Source of the DNA: Brevundimonas sp. AAP58 | Lineage (GTDB): Bacteria > Pseudomonadota > Alphaproteobacteria > Caulobacterales > Caulobacteraceae | Assembly (NCBI RefSeq): GCF_001295975.1 | Contig: NZ_LJHU01000018.1 | Span: 62,001-126,000 of the forward strand | Length of the DNA stretch: 64,000 nucleotides | Direction of reading: 5' to 3' | Part shown: positions 42,716 through 53,921 of the stretch, in pieces | Numbering within the stretch: the stretch's first letter is position 1 | How the letters are laid out: each line of letters starts with the position of its first letter | The notes under the pieces: generated by a model | What the model was told of the DNA's origin: nothing | Database searches by the model: none | The model's input: only the letters and a program-made list of their open reading frames with translations | Made by a program: the position numbers and the translations under genes

Positions 42716-42795
42716 CTTGGCAGGACGCCGACGCACCCGCTACCGTCCTTCCGAACGGGCCCGGCAGAGGCCAAGGACGAGGATCGAGGGAGCGC

Positions 42796-44325
42796 ATGAC
42801 GGACACGGCATCTTCACAGACGGCTGAGGCCCCGGTTCGTCCCGGCTATCGCTTCTATGTCCTCGCGATCCTGATCCTCGTCTACATGCTGAACTTCCTC
42901 GACCGGCAGATCATCGGCATCCTGGCCGGGCCGCTGAAGGAAGAGTTCAATCTCTCCGACAGCCAGTTCGGCCTTCTGGGCGGCATAGCCTTCGCCTCGG
43001 TCTATTCGACACTCGCCATTCCGCTGGCGGCGCTGGCCGACCGGGCCAGCCGGGTCTGGATCATGACCGGCGCGCTCGCGGTCTGGTCGGGTTTCACCGC
43101 CCTGTGTGGCGTGGCCCAGAATTTCACGCAGCTGTTTCTCTTCCGCATGGGCGTGGGCGTGGGCGAGGCCGGCGGCGTGGCTCCGGCCTATTCGCTGGTC
43201 GCGGATTACTTTCCGCCGGAGCAGCGGGCTCGCGCGCTGGCGGGGTTCGCTTTCGGCATTCCTCTGGGCACGGCGGCGGGCACGCTCGTCGGGGGACTGC
43301 TGGCGGCCAGCTATGGCTGGCGCACGGCCTTCATCGTGGTGGGTCTGCTGGGCCTTCTGGTCGCCCCGATCCTTCGCCTGACGGTCAGGGATCCGAAGCG
43401 CGGCGGCACCGACGCGGCCAGGGTCGCACATCCCGCCGCTGCCACGACCACAGTCGCCGCCGCTGCTCCGAAAGGCCCGGACGGCGTGGGCCGCTTGGCA
43501 TCCGGAATCATGCTTGGCCTTGGCGTTGGTTCGTTGGCGCTTGCGGCCCTGAACCAGTTTGGCGGCGTGGCCATCGGCAACGCGCTGGTGCTCGCGTTCG
43601 GAGGCCTGCTGGCGCTGGTGATCGGCGTGTCCTTCTGGATCGCGCGGGCCACGGCGTCGGTGGTGCTGCCAAAACCCAGCTTCTGGCTGTTGGCGCTGGG
43701 CGCGGCTTCGTCGTCGGTGTGCGGCTACGGCGTGGCGGGATGGCTGCCGCTGTTCTTCATGCGCAGCTTCGAGCTGACCCTGGCTCAGACCAGCTGGTAC
43801 TACTCCGGCATCGCCCTGATCGGCGGTATCCTGGGCATCTGGGGCGGAGGTCTGATCGCCGACAAGCTGGCCAAGCGCGGCAAGGGCGCCTATCCGCTGA
43901 CGCCGGCCGTCGCCTTCCTGATCTCGGCCCCCCTGTTCATCGCGGCGATGAACTCGCCCTGGATCATCGGGCTGGTTCTGCCCGGTGGCGGGTCGCCGGC
44001 GGCGCAGCTGACCCTGGCCTTCCTGATCTTCATCATCCCGACGGGTCTCAACCTGGCTTGGTTGGGGCCCATCACGGCCGCCATCCAGCACATCGCGCCG
44101 GCCCCCATGCGCTCCACGGCCTCGGCCATCTTCCTGCTGTTCAACAACCTGCTCGGGATTGCGGTCGGCTTCTATTACTTCGGCTGGATGAGCGATTTGC
44201 TGGCACCCCGCTTCGGCGAGGAGAGCCTGCGCTGGGCCATCTACACCGGCATGGGCTTCTACGTGCTGGCCGCCTTCCTGCTGATCGGCGCCTCGCGGAC
44301 GCTGAAGCGCGACTGGGTGGAGTAG
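42796..44325 (+). CDS. MFS transporter (spinster-like)
   Basis: 509-residue inner-membrane transporter with about 12 helices. [44 protein letters not shown] is typical of the spinster/organic-anion MFS group, and [20 protein letters not shown] is the loop 2-3 signature. A long central loop precedes helix 7. It may carry the receptor's substrate into the cytoplasm. ATG 42796 follows GAGGGAG. Confidence 0.87.
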   Translation: MTDTASSQTAEAPVRPGYRFYVLAILILVYMLNFLDRQIIGILAGPLKEEFNLSDSQFGLLGGIAFASVYSTLAIPLAALADRASRVWIMTGALAVWSGFTALCGVAQNFTQLFLFRMGVGVGEAGGVAPAYSLVADYFPPEQRARALAGFAFGIPLGTAAGTLVGGLLAASYGWRTAFIVVGLLGLLVAPILRLTVRDPKRGGTDAARVAHPAAATTTVAAAAPKGPDGVGRLASGIMLGLGVGSLALAALNQFGGVAIGNALVLAFGGLLALVIGVSFWIARATASVVLPKPSFWLLALGAASSSVCGYGVAGWLPLFFMRSFELTLAQTSWYYSGIALIGGILGIWGGGLIADKLAKRGKGAYPLTPAVAFLISAPLFIAAMNSPWIIGLVLPGGGSPAAQLTLAFLIFIIPTGLNLAWLGPITAAIQHIAPAPMRSTASAIFLLFNNLLGIAVGFYYFGWMSDLLAPRFGEESLRWAIYTGMGFYVLAAFLLIGASRTLKRDWVE

Positions 44326-44341
44326 ATCGACCGGGGAACGG

Positions 44342-44371
44342 TTGCGCCTGCGAAGGCGCGCCGCCTATAAG
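44342..44371 (+). promoter_or_regulatory. Candidate promoter of sucC
   Basis: TTGCGC (44342-44347), an 18-bp spacer and TATAAG (44366-44371) lie 40 bp before the sucC ATG. The hexamers are fair matches to a housekeeping promoter. Confidence 0.4.
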
Positions 44372-44410
44372 CGCCGCAACTTCTCCCCACAAGACGGCGG
44401 CGGTCCTCCC

Positions 44411-45601
<1,191 letters not shown>

Positions 45602-46483
45602 ATGGAGACCAAGCGCTCCAACCTGCTGGGAGTCGCGGTCGACTGGCCGCGAGAGTTACCGGGCGAGCGGCACTTTCGTCGCCCCCACTTTCAGGAGTGC
45701 TATGGTCAGGCTCTCACCTCGACGGACACGCCCGACGGTATCGTCTCGACGGTTGGAGCGGCCCTTCGGGACTCCAACAGGCCGGACTTCGAGACCGTCT
45801 CCAAAGCCGGTCTTTCGCTGCTCGCCTGCGCCGACAGACTTGTCGCGACGGACGCGGCCTGCAGCGGCGACATCGACGCAGTCGATGGCGTCAAGAAGGC
45901 GGTCGAGTACTATCATTTCGCGGGGAACAACTTCTCGCGCCTTAACCAGTTCGAGCGGGCCGCGGAGTTCTACCTCTGCTCGGGACTGGCCGGGATCGCC
46001 CTGCTGAAGTTCACCCGCCCTGCCGCGCGAGACAAACTGGCGGCGACGACCGAGCTGGCTCATCGGTCCCTGCTGCGCGCCAGATCGTTTTTCCGGCAAT
46101 CGGGCGATGATCTGAACGCGGAACGCGCCTGGGTCGAGGCCTTCGAGTTGCAACGGCTCAACAGTCCAGTCTTTTCCCTGAAGCGAGCCGGCTTCGAGGT
46201 ATGGCGCACCGCGTCGCGCTATGGGACCGAGATGACGGCGGGGGGCTGGCTGATGATCCTCGGCAGCTGGGTGCTGTTCACGGGTCTCAGGCTCCAGTTC
46301 TCCGTCGAGCCTCCTTCCTTGAGCGAAGCGGCTGTCGATGCCGCGCTGGCCCTTTTGACCCTGGATGAAATCTCCGGTTCGGGCGTCCCGATCGGTCTGC
46401 GTTTCGCCAATGCGGTCATCGGTCTTGGGCTGACCGGCTTGCTGGTTCAGCTGATTTTCCAGAAGCTGTCGTCACGAAGTTGA
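45602..46483 (+). CDS. Hypothetical TPR-like membrane protein
   Basis: 293 residues, starting at the base after the sucC stop. The N-terminal half is soluble and helical, with TPR-like pairs ([76 protein letters not shown]). The C-terminal part has two likely membrane segments ([20 protein letters not shown] and [19 protein letters not shown]). No family recognised. It lies in the insert between sucC and sucD. Confidence 0.68.
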   Translation: METKRSNLLGVAVDWPRELPGERHFRRPHFQECYGQALTSTDTPDGIVSTVGAALRDSNRPDFETVSKAGLSLLACADRLVATDAACSGDIDAVDGVKKAVEYYHFAGNNFSRLNQFERAAEFYLCSGLAGIALLKFTRPAARDKLAATTELAHRSLLRARSFFRQSGDDLNAERAWVEAFELQRLNSPVFSLKRAGFEVWRTASRYGTEMTAGGWLMILGSWVLFTGLRLQFSVEPPSLSEAAVDAALALLTLDEISGSGVPIGLRFANAVIGLGLTGLLVQLIFQKLSSRS

Positions 46484-46505
46484 GGCCCCGCTCTAATCCA
46501 CGGAT

Positions 46506-46518
46506 TGTGTGCTACACA
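46506..46518. promoter_or_regulatory. Candidate operator of the toxin-antitoxin genes
   Basis: TGTGT-GCT-ACACA, a 13-bp inverted repeat, lies 21 bp before the antitoxin start, where autoregulated VapBC operons carry the operator. Confidence 0.4.
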
Positions 46519-46539
46519 TAACCCGCGTATGCTTCAGTC

Positions 46540-46803
46540 GTGACCCGCAACCTCACCCTCGCCATCGACGACGACCTGCTCGACAAGGTGCGGGTGCTGG
46601 CGGCCATGAAGCGGACCAGTGTCAACGAGATGGTCCGGGGCTTCCTCACGCGGCTCGTCGAGCAGGAAACCTCCAAGGACGAGGCCCGCGAGGCGTTGCT
46701 CCGGTTGATCGACGAGTCCGAAGGTCGGGGAGGCGAAGGTTGGCGCCCCCCAACCCGCGAAGAGACCTACAGCGGGGAGCCTCGGTTTGATCGCGAATAC
46801 TGA
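46540..46803 (+). CDS. Antitoxin, ribbon-helix-helix type (VapB-like)
   Basis: 87 residues from GTG 46540. The N-terminal segment NLTLAIDDDLLDKVRVLAAMKRTSVNEMVRGFLTRLVEQ is a ribbon-helix-helix DNA-binding fold; the acidic and polar C-terminus (EGWRPPTREETYSGEPRFDREY) would bind the toxin. It overlaps the PIN gene by 17 nt. Confidence 0.82.
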   Translation: MTRNLTLAIDDDLLDKVRVLAAMKRTSVNEMVRGFLTRLVEQETSKDEAREALLRLIDESEGRGGEGWRPPTREETYSGEPRFDREY

Positions 46804-47212
46804 GGTCTTTCTCGACACCAACATCCTCCTCTACGCCGCCCTGGGGCGCGACCATGCCGGTCATCGGTGGGAGCGCGCGCGCGAGATTGTGCTGACCGAG
46901 GACTACTGCACCTCGGGCCAGGTGCTCGCCGAGTTCTATAACAACGCCACCCGTAAGGGCGCGCCCCCGCTTTCGTCGGACAAGGCCCGCGAATGGGTCC
47001 GCGTGGTCGCGATGAAGCCCTGCCAACCGATCACGTCCGACGTTGTGGTGGCGGGCATCGATTACGCCCGCCGCTACCAGTTGTCCTATTGGGATGGTGC
47101 GATCATCGCCGCAGCCGAGCGGATCGGCGCGCGCGTCCTGTATTCCGAAGACCTCAATCACGGTCAGACCTATGGGTCGGTCCGCGTCGAAAATCCCTTC
47201 CTCCCCGCCTGA
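46787..47212 (+). CDS. PIN-domain toxin (VapC-like)
   Basis: 141-residue PIN ribonuclease. Acidic residues D10 (VFLDTNILLYA), E49 (QVLAEFYNN), D103 (SYWDGAIIAAA) and D122 (LYSEDLNHGQ) form the expected Mg2+ site. The start is TTG at 46787 inside the antitoxin gene. Members cleave tRNA or rRNA. It lies directly before sucD, 18 bp away. Confidence 0.87.
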   Translation: MIANTEVFLDTNILLYAALGRDHAGHRWERAREIVLTEDYCTSGQVLAEFYNNATRKGAPPLSSDKAREWVRVVAMKPCQPITSDVVVAGIDYARRYQLSYWDGAIIAAAERIGARVLYSEDLNHGQTYGSVRVENPFLPA

Positions 47213-47230
47213 CTTCAGAAGCGAGCCGTC

Positions 47231-48133
47231 ATGTCCATCCTCGTCAATCGCGATACCAAGATCATCGTCCAGGGCCTGACCGGAAAGACCGGCGGGTTCC
47301 ACACCGAACAGGCGCTGGCCTATTACGGCACCCAGATGGTCGGCGGCGTGCACCCGACCAAGGGCGGCCAGACCTGGACCGGGTCGAACGGCGAGACCCT
47401 GCCGATCTACGCCTCGGTGGCGGAGGCGAAGGACGCCACGGGCGCGACCGCCTCGGTCATCTATGTGCCGCCCGCGGGCGCGGCCGACGCCATCATCGAG
47501 GCCATCGAGGCCGAGGTGCCCTTCATCACCTGCATCACCGAGGGCATTCCGGTGCTGGACATGGTGCGGGTCAAGGCGCGGCTGGATCGCTCGAACAGCC
47601 GCCTGCTGGGCCCCAACTGCCCCGGCGTCCTGACCCCCGAAGAGTGCAAGATCGGCATCATGCCGGGCTCCATCTTCAAGAAGGGCAATGTCGGCATCGT
47701 CTCGCGCTCGGGCACCCTGACCTATGAGGCGGTGTTCCAGACCTCCAACGAGGGCCTGGGCCAGACGACCGCCGTCGGCATCGGCGGCGATCCGGTCAAG
47801 GGCACGGAGTTCATCGACGTGCTGGAGATGTTCCTGGCCGACGACGCCACCCAGTCCATCATCATGATCGGCGAGATCGGCGGCGGCGCCGAGGAAGACG
47901 CCGCCCAGTTCCTGATCGACGAGGCCAAGAAGGGCCGCAAGAAGCCCATGGCCGGCTTCATCGCCGGTCGTACCGCTCCCAAGGGCCGCACCATGGGCCA
48001 CGCCGGCGCGGTCGTCTCGGGCGGCAAGGGCGACGCCGAGTCCAAGATCGCGGCCATGGAAGCGGCCGGCATCAAGGTCTCGCCCTCGCCCGCGCGTCTG
48101 GGCAAGACGCTGGTGGAAGTGCTGAAGGGGTAA
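47231..48133 (+). CDS. sucD: Succinyl-CoA synthetase alpha subunit
   Basis: 300 residues. [118 protein letters not shown] and the phospho-histidine [17 protein letters not shown] (His near residue 257). It partners with SucC. Confidence 0.95.
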   Translation: MSILVNRDTKIIVQGLTGKTGGFHTEQALAYYGTQMVGGVHPTKGGQTWTGSNGETLPIYASVAEAKDATGATASVIYVPPAGAADAIIEAIEAEVPFITCITEGIPVLDMVRVKARLDRSNSRLLGPNCPGVLTPEECKIGIMPGSIFKKGNVGIVSRSGTLTYEAVFQTSNEGLGQTTAVGIGGDPVKGTEFIDVLEMFLADDATQSIIMIGEIGGGAEEDAAQFLIDEAKKGRKKPMAGFIAGRTAPKGRTMGHAGAVVSGGKGDAESKIAAMEAAGIKVSPSPARLGKTLVEVLKG

Positions 48134-48135
48134 CT

Positions 48136-48156
48136 CCCTCTCCCGGAGGGAGAGGG
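48136..48156. terminator. Hairpin between convergent sucD and cckA
   Basis: CCCTCTCCC-GGA-GGGAGAGGG, a perfect 9-bp stem, directly follows the sucD stop and directly precedes the cckA stop. No T-run of more than two follows, so it is a probable but weak two-way terminator. Confidence 0.55.
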
Positions 48157-48157
48157 T

Positions 48158-50212
48158 TCAGCCCCCCTGCAGCTGCTGCTTCACGCGCTCGGCGAGCGTC
48201 TTGATGTCCAGCGGCTTGGGCAGGAAGGACACGCCCGTCTCGTCCTGGAGCAGGTCCGAGAAGTCGCTCTCGGCGTAACCGGAGATGAACATCACCGGCG
48301 CGTCGCCCAGATAGGGCCGAGCCTTCTTGAGCAGGCTCGGCCCGTCCAGTCCCGGCATGATGACGTCGCTGATCAGCATGTCGATCTGGCCCGACCATTG
48401 CTCGGCCAGGGCCAGCGCCTCCTCGCCGTCGGCGGCCTCGATGACCTCATAGCCGCGTTGGCGCAGAAGCCTGGCGGCGATGCCGCGCACGGCGGCCTCG
48501 TCCTCGACGAACAGGATGCGGCCGTTACCCGACAGATCGCGGGGCGCGGCCTTGGCCTTGACCTCGACCGGGGCGACCTCGATCAGTTCCTGCGCCGAGG
48601 CGGCCGGCAGGAAGATGCGGAAGGCGGCGCCCGCCCCCTCGATGTTGGCGACCGCGATGTGGCCGCCCGCCTGCTGGGCGATGCCGTAGACGGTCGCAAG
48701 CCCCATGCCTGTGCCCTCGTTCACCGCCTTGGTGGTGAAGAAGGGCTCGAAGATCTTGTCGAGGATGGCGGGGGGCACACCGGGGCCGGTGTCGGACACC
48801 TCGATCAGGGCACCGTCTTCGGCGGGGGCCTCCAGCCAGCCGAGTTCGCGGGCCTCGCCTTGCGTCAGGCGCCGCGTGCGGATGGTGACGACCGCGTCGC
48901 CCGGCGCGACCACGCCACGCATGGCGTCGCGGGCATTGACGGCGAGGTTCATCACCGCCGTCTCCAGCTGGGACTTGTCGGCGAGCACAACCGGCAGATC
49001 GCGGCCATAGTCGGTTTCCAGCCGCACGTCCTCGCGCAGCAGGCGGCGCAGCAGGACGGCGAACTCGCCGACCAGTTCGCCCAGGTCCAGCCGCTCGCGG
49101 CGGACCGTGGATTTTCGGGAGAAGGCCAGCAGCTTTCTGACCAGGTCGGCAGCGCGGATGGCGGTCTGGCGGATCTCGTTCAGGCCCTCATAGGAGGGAT
49201 CCCCGACCGGGTGGCGTTCCAGCAGACCCGACAGCTGGAGCTGGATGGCCGTCAGCAGGTTGTTGAAGTCGTGGGCCACGCCGCCCGCGAGCTGGCCCAC
49301 GGCCTGCATCTTCTGAGCCTGCGACAGCTGAAGCTCCATCGACTTCTGGGTAGAAACGTCGAACAGCCAGACGCGGCGCTTGTCGCCCTCGGGCGCGACA
49401 TAGAGGTGGAGCGACCGGTCGGGATGCGCGCGAGCGACCAGCTCGATCGGCCCCGACGACCCCTCCTCCAGCCGCCGGCGGGCCTCGGCCACGCCGTTGG
49501 GCTCGAACAGGTGGCCGAAGGCGGCGTCTCGAGCCGCGGCGGGGCCGGTCAGGACGGCCAAAGCCGGATTGGCGTCCTCGGCGTGGCCGGCGAACAGGTC
49601 CTCGCCCGCGATCACCGCCGAGCCGAACGGGGCGCCGGCGGCCATGGCGCGGCTCTCGCCGGCCGAGGCGGCGTAGCCGTTGGCTGCAATCGGCGCGGGC
49701 GTGGCGGAGTGCGTCAGGGCGGCCTCGGGCGCTTCGCGCACCAGGAAGCGGCCCTGCCCGGCCTGGGCGATCAGCACCTCGATCTCGCGTTCGCCGATGG
49801 TGACGATCGCGCGCCCCTGTTCGCCTTTGCGAGCCTGGGCAAAGGCCATGTAGAGGGCCTGGGCCGAGCCGCCGCGTGGCAGCGCCGTGGTCGCGCCGTT
49901 CTGCGAGGCCCAGGCCCCGTTGAAAGCCAGCACCTGACCGGACGCCCAGACGAGGGCGGCGGGCTCAGCCAGCGCGTCCAGCATCTCGACCGCCACGTCG
50001 CCGTCGGGCCGGGCGGGGCGGCGCGCCTCCTGCCGCCCGAAGGCGAACAGGCCGAGCAGGGCCACGGCGGCCACGGCCACCATCAGGATCATGTGCGGTG
50101 TCGAGGTGGGGGCGGTCTGGAAGGCGGGCCAGGCCAGAGCGGCCACGGCGACGGCGAAGCCCAGCGCCATCAGAACGAGCGACAGGTCGAAACGGCGGGG
50201 GGCGGCGGTCAT
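48158..50212 (-). CDS. cckA: Cell-cycle hybrid histidine kinase CckA
   Basis: 684 residues. Two N-terminal membrane helices ([39 protein letters not shown]) precede two PAS-like regions, the H-box [21 protein letters not shown], the ATPase ([34 protein letters not shown]) and a C-terminal receiver ([15 protein letters not shown], phospho-Asp in [19 protein letters not shown]). CckA phosphorylates ChpT and through it CtrA and CpdR, controlling the caulobacterial cell cycle. It lies 16 bp after flhB and is probably in one operon with fliQ-fliR-flhB. Confidence 0.93.
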   Translation of the reverse strand: MTAAPRRFDLSLVLMALGFAVAVAALAWPAFQTAPTSTPHMILMVAVAAVALLGLFAFGRQEARRPARPDGDVAVEMLDALAEPAALVWASGQVLAFNGAWASQNGATTALPRGGSAQALYMAFAQARKGEQGRAIVTIGEREIEVLIAQAGQGRFLVREAPEAALTHSATPAPIAANGYAASAGESRAMAAGAPFGSAVIAGEDLFAGHAEDANPALAVLTGPAAARDAAFGHLFEPNGVAEARRRLEEGSSGPIELVARAHPDRSLHLYVAPEGDKRRVWLFDVSTQKSMELQLSQAQKMQAVGQLAGGVAHDFNNLLTAIQLQLSGLLERHPVGDPSYEGLNEIRQTAIRAADLVRKLLAFSRKSTVRRERLDLGELVGEFAVLLRRLLREDVRLETDYGRDLPVVLADKSQLETAVMNLAVNARDAMRGVVAPGDAVVTIRTRRLTQGEARELGWLEAPAEDGALIEVSDTGPGVPPAILDKIFEPFFTTKAVNEGTGMGLATVYGIAQQAGGHIAVANIEGAGAAFRIFLPAASAQELIEVAPVEVKAKAAPRDLSGNGRILFVEDEAAVRGIAARLLRQRGYEVIEAADGEEALALAEQWSGQIDMLISDVIMPGLDGPSLLKKARPYLGDAPVMFISGYAESDFSDLLQDETGVSFLPKPLDIKTLAERVKQQLQGG

Positions 50213-50228
50213 GGGCGCACCTTTCGAA

Positions 50229-51317
50229 TCAGGGAGTATAGCGCCCGCGCCGCTTCTGCATCACGAAGCCGATGACCCTGGCCGCGGCCTCGAAATGCTC
50301 GCGCGGAATGGTCTCGTCGATGTCGACGGCGGCGTACAGCGCCCGGGCAAGCGGCACGTTTTCGACGATCGGCACGTCGTGCTCTTTGGCCACCTCGCGG
50401 ATGCGGAGCGCGACCGCATCGACGCCCTTGGCCAGGCAGACCGGTGCGGCGTCGCCCTGATCGGGCTCGTAGCGGAGCGCTACGGAGTAGTGGGTCGGGT
50501 TGGTGACGATGACCGTGGCCTTGGGGACGTTGGCCATCATGCGCTGGCGGCTCTTCTGCATGCGGATATGCTTCAGGCGCGCCTTGACGTGCGGGTCGCC
50601 CTCGGACTGCTTGTAGTCCTCCTTCAGCTCTTCCTTGGTCATGCGCATGCGCTTGGCGAAGCGCATACGCTGCCAGAAGACGTCGCCGACCGCCGTCAGG
50701 CCCAGCAGCACGATGGTGGAGGCCATCAGGGCAATCACCAGATCCCGCGCCAGTGGCAGGATGGTCGCTGGATGCATCGCCGCCATACCCTCGAACTCGC
50801 GGGCGTGGGGTCTGAGCACCATCCAGCACACCACCGAGACGACCATGAGCTTGATGAGGGTCTGGACGAACTGCATCAGGCCGTCCGGGCCGAAGATGCG
50901 CTTGAAGCCCTTGAGCGGATTAATCTTGTCCAGTTTCGGCTTCATCCGCTCGGCCGAAAAGATCAGACCACCGGTCTGGGCGACAGTGCCGGACACCCCG
51001 CCCAGGATGGTGGCGAACATGACCGCGGCCAGAAAGGGCGCGACAGCCCAGAGCGCCTTGACCCCCAGCTCCACGCCTGCGCCCGCCTCCAGCCCGCCCA
51101 TGAGGCGGTGCGGCATGGCGATAAAGGGCACCAGGGCCTCGGCCATGGTGGTGGCGAACCAGCCGCCGCCCATCAGGATGACCGCCGCCGCGCCCATGAG
51201 ACTGAGCGTCGGGGCGACGTCCATGGACTTGGCGACGTCGCCCTTGCGTCTGGCCTCCTCGAGTTTTCGTGGGGTGGCCTCTTCTGTCTTGGACTCGGGA
51301 TCCTGATCCTCAGCCAC
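50229..51317 (-). CDS. flhB: Flagellar export protein FlhB
   Basis: 362 residues. The charged N-terminus EDQDPESKTEEATPRKLEEARRKGDVAKS is diagnostic. Four membrane helices follow, then the cytoplasmic domain with the autocleavage site VTNPTHYSVALRYE, which switches export specificity from hook to filament. The start is GTG, overlapping the fliR stop by 8 nt (GTGGCTGA). Confidence 0.95.
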   Translation of the reverse strand: MAEDQDPESKTEEATPRKLEEARRKGDVAKSMDVAPTLSLMGAAAVILMGGGWFATTMAEALVPFIAMPHRLMGGLEAGAGVELGVKALWAVAPFLAAVMFATILGGVSGTVAQTGGLIFSAERMKPKLDKINPLKGFKRIFGPDGLMQFVQTLIKLMVVSVVCWMVLRPHAREFEGMAAMHPATILPLARDLVIALMASTIVLLGLTAVGDVFWQRMRFAKRMRMTKEELKEDYKQSEGDPHVKARLKHIRMQKSRQRMMANVPKATVIVTNPTHYSVALRYEPDQGDAAPVCLAKGVDAVALRIREVAKEHDVPIVENVPLARALYAAVDIDETIPREHFEAAARVIGFVMQKRRGRYTP

Positions 51318-52086
51318 CGACGCCTCCGGACGAGACGAACAGGTTGGCGAGGTCGCGATATCGGTCGATGAAGACCGTCCCGAGCACCCCCAGTGACAGG
51401 GCGAAGACCGACAGGCCGAGGATGACGCTCAGCGGGGCGGCGACGAAGAAGATCTGGAAGGCCGGCATGACCCGCCCGACCAGACCCGAGGCGAGGTTGA
51501 ATACCAGGGCGAACACGATCACCGGCGCGGCGAGCTGCACGCCCAGAAGGAAGCTGTCGCCGACGGTGCGAACGGCCAGTTCGACGAAATCACCGGTGAC
51601 CAGCGGTCGGGCGGGCGCGATCAGCTCGTAGGACCCCACCAGACCGGCGATGAACAGGTGATGGGTGTTGGTGGCGAAGACCAGCACCGTGCCCATCAGC
51701 ATCAGGAAGGCGGCGATGGTGGTGCCGGGCGAGGCCTGGAGCGGGTTGGTGGTCTGGGCGAAACTGAGCGTCGTCTGGAGCGACACGATCTCTCCAGCGA
51801 CAGCGAGCGCAGCCGTGAAAGCCCGCAGGATTGCGCCGATGGCCAGGCCGATGATGACCTCGCGGATCACCCAGCCGATGGAGGCACCGAGGCTTTCGGG
51901 AAGCGGCGGCAGCGAGCCGCCGACGACCGGCCACAGAGCCAGGGCCACCACCAGAGCCAGCGACAGGCGGATGCGCGGCGGGACATAGCTTTCGCCGATG
52001 CCGGGCAGGCTGAGGAAGATGGCCCCGATCCGGGCGAAGATCAGCCCACCAGCCCAGACCTGATCGGCGGTGGCGTAGGGTTCCAC
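51310..52086 (-). CDS. fliR: Flagellar export protein FliR
   Basis: 258-residue, six-helix membrane protein of the flagellar type III export gate. WAGGLIFARIGAIFLSLPGIGESYVPPRIRLSLALVVALALWPVV and the TNTHHLFIAGLVGSYELI region are typical. The GTG at 52086 shares a base with the fliQ stop (TAGTG); longer reading-frame extensions overlap fliQ and are rejected. Confidence 0.92.
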   Translation of the reverse strand: MEPYATADQVWAGGLIFARIGAIFLSLPGIGESYVPPRIRLSLALVVALALWPVVGGSLPPLPESLGASIGWVIREVIIGLAIGAILRAFTAALAVAGEIVSLQTTLSFAQTTNPLQASPGTTIAAFLMLMGTVLVFATNTHHLFIAGLVGSYELIAPARPLVTGDFVELAVRTVGDSFLLGVQLAAPVIVFALVFNLASGLVGRVMPAFQIFFVAAPLSVILGLSVFALSLGVLGTVFIDRYRDLANLFVSSGGVGG

Positions 52087-52349
52087 TACATCCCCGAGAT
52101 GCGGGCCGCGATCTCGCGCATGAAGGTGCCGAGCAATCCGCCCATCAGCGGCAGGAACAGCAGGAGCGACACGAAGATGGCGATGATCTTGGGCGCATAG
52201 ACCAGCGACTGTTCCTGGATCTGCGTCAGGGCCTGGAACAGGCCGATGCCGACGCCGACGATCAGGCCGACCAGCAGCACGGGCGCGCACAGCTGGATGG
52301 TCAGCCACAGGGCGTCGCGGCCCACGTCCAGAACTTCCGCGCCGCTCAT
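52086..52349 (-). CDS. fliQ: Flagellar export protein FliQ
   Basis: 87 residues with two membrane helices: DALWLTIQLCAPVLLVGLIVGVGIGLFQALTQIQEQSLVYAPKIIAIFVSLLLFLPLMGGLLGTFMREI. This is the full family pattern. It is the first gene of the fliQ-fliR-flhB-cckA string, with a CtrA-like box about 85 bp upstream. Confidence 0.94.
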   Translation of the reverse strand: MSGAEVLDVGRDALWLTIQLCAPVLLVGLIVGVGIGLFQALTQIQEQSLVYAPKIIAIFVSLLLFLPLMGGLLGTFMREIAARISGM

Positions 52350-52430
52350 CGCGCCTACTCCACCCTATTGGCCTGACGGCCTTCGGCCTGCTGGAGGCCG
52401 GATACTGGGCAAGAAATGCCGGGAGCGTGG

Positions 52431-52445
52431 TTAACGCCGGGTTAC
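52431..52445 (-). promoter_or_regulatory. CtrA-type box upstream of fliQ
   Basis: On the fliQ strand the sequence reads GTAA-CCCGGCG-TTAACC, matching the CtrA consensus TTAA-N7-TTAAC with one mismatch. In Caulobacter, fliQ is a known early flagellar CtrA target, which supports the reading. Function here is inferred. Confidence 0.6.
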
Positions 52446-52494
52446 AGGCGGCGGCCCGACCCTTGCGCGGCAGAGGCCAGAACAGAGGTTTTCC

Positions 52495-53646
52495 ATGGCC
52501 TGGACCGCGATTTCGACCCGAAACGAGACACCGCCCATCGCGCGCGGGGGTTGGCTGGACGCGCTGCGGTTCATCGTGGCCTCGCTGATCATCCTGCATC
52601 ACTTCCAGGCGGCCGGGCCGGTGCCCCTGGCCGAGGCGCTCCATCCGGTGTTCGAGCGGGGCGGGTTCCTGCTGACCAACTTCTTCCTGATCGACAGCGG
52701 CTATGTGCTGATGCGGGTCTATGGCGGCTCGGTCGGATCAGGGCGAATGTCGCCGGGCGACTTCTTGCTGAAGCGGTTCCTCCGGGTCTATCCGGCCCAT
52801 CTGATCATGGTGCTGGGGCTGGTGGCCCTGGTCATCGTCGGATCGGCGGTCGGGTTCGCCCCGCGTAATCCCGAATGGTTCGCGTGGGACCAGCTGCCGG
52901 CGCAGGCGGCCTTGGTCCAGTCATTCGGCGTCTATGGCGGGCTGGGCTGGAACGCGCCCAGCTGGTCGATCTCGGCGCTGCTGGGCTGCTATCTGGCGTT
53001 TCCGTGGATCCTGACGGCGCTGAAGCGGGTCGGGCCGTGGACGGCGCTGGTCGCGGCGGCGGGGCTGTATCTGCTGGCCAACCAGCTGACCCACAGCCTG
53101 CTCGGCTATCCCGTCTATCAGATGCCGATGATGTACGGCGTGTGGCGGGCGCTGCCGCTGTTCATGCTGGGCATGGCGCTGGCGGTGTTCTCCGAGCGGG
53201 TGTTCGTGGCACCGCGCCTGGCGCGGATCGTCGGGGTGGCGGCGGCGGTCGGGCTGGCGACGGTGCAGGCCTTCGACAAGCATGCGCTGATCTCGATCGT
53301 CTTCATCAGCCTGATCCTGCTGGCGGCGGGGGCCATCCCGGTGACGCGGCCGTCCAAGTGGGTGGAGAAGGCCAGCGTCGTCTCCTTCGCCATGTTCATC
53401 ACCAATGAGCCGGTGAGGATCGCCTGGTTCGGCGTGGTCAATGTGCTGATTGCGCGCCTAGCCCTGCCGGTCGGGGTGCAGTGGGGGCTGTGGGCCCTGG
53501 GGGTGGCTGCGGCGTTCGCCTTCGCCTTCGCCTTCCACGCGATGGTCGATCAGCCGATCCAGAACCGGATCAAGGGCTGGCTGGCGCGGCGGCGGACGGC
53601 TCGGGGTCCGGTCGAGGCCGGGCCGGTGGTATCGATCGAGGGCTAG
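52495..53646 (+). CDS. Acyltransferase 3 family membrane protein
   Basis: 383-residue, roughly ten-helix membrane acyltransferase. WLDALRFIVASLIILHHFQ is the family N-terminal motif with the catalytic-type His; FFLIDSGYVLM and LLKRFLRVYPAHLIMVLG (R-x-x-R/P) follow. The family O-acetylates or acylates envelope sugars such as LPS or exopolysaccharide. Target unknown. ATG 52495 follows AGAGG. Confidence 0.88.
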   Translation: MAWTAISTRNETPPIARGGWLDALRFIVASLIILHHFQAAGPVPLAEALHPVFERGGFLLTNFFLIDSGYVLMRVYGGSVGSGRMSPGDFLLKRFLRVYPAHLIMVLGLVALVIVGSAVGFAPRNPEWFAWDQLPAQAALVQSFGVYGGLGWNAPSWSISALLGCYLAFPWILTALKRVGPWTALVAAAGLYLLANQLTHSLLGYPVYQMPMMYGVWRALPLFMLGMALAVFSERVFVAPRLARIVGVAAAVGLATVQAFDKHALISIVFISLILLAAGAIPVTRPSKWVEKASVVSFAMFITNEPVRIAWFGVVNVLIARLALPVGVQWGLWALGVAAAFAFAFAFHAMVDQPIQNRIKGWLARRRTARGPVEAGPVVSIEG

Positions 53647-53673
53647 GCCAGTCGTCGTGCGTTCCGACTTCTC

Positions 53674-53843
53674 CTTTCGTCATTCCGGGCGACGGGAGCG
53701 AAGCGACCAGAGACCCGGAACAGGGCGGCGCGCGAGAGCGCGAACCTGTCACGCACGAGTCTCCTGACGCATTTCGCCTGCGCTCCGCTCCGGCGCCGCC
53801 CTGTTCCGGGTCTCCGCTGCGCTCCGCCCGGAATGACGAAAGA
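53674..53843. repeat. Imperfect inverted repeat, REP-like
   Basis: The left arm (53674-53731) and right arm (53793-53843) are inverted copies that share TTTCGTCATTCCGGGCG, a GAGCG/AGCG segment, and GAGACCCGGAACAGGGCGG; the left arm has a few extra bases. It fills most of the 275-bp gap after the acyltransferase gene. Elements of this kind are common between alphaproteobacterial genes and may end transcription. Confidence 0.8.
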
Positions 53844-53921
53844 AAATGGGCGCGAGCCATCGCGCTGAAGTCAGGAACCATCCGCTTGCGGCGTCGGGGC
53901 GAACCGTGCCCTTGATCGGAG

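Noticed and set aside
40449-42806. 785-codon reading frame antisense to the TonB receptor
   Set aside because: It mirrors the receptor codon by codon, has no domain, and such long antisense frames are expected in GC-rich genes. The plus strand has a signal peptide, TonB box and plug motifs.
52087-52644. Long N-terminal extension of fliR
   Set aside because: It overlaps fliQ and the intergenic CtrA box in another frame; the TAGTG junction gives the correct FliR start.
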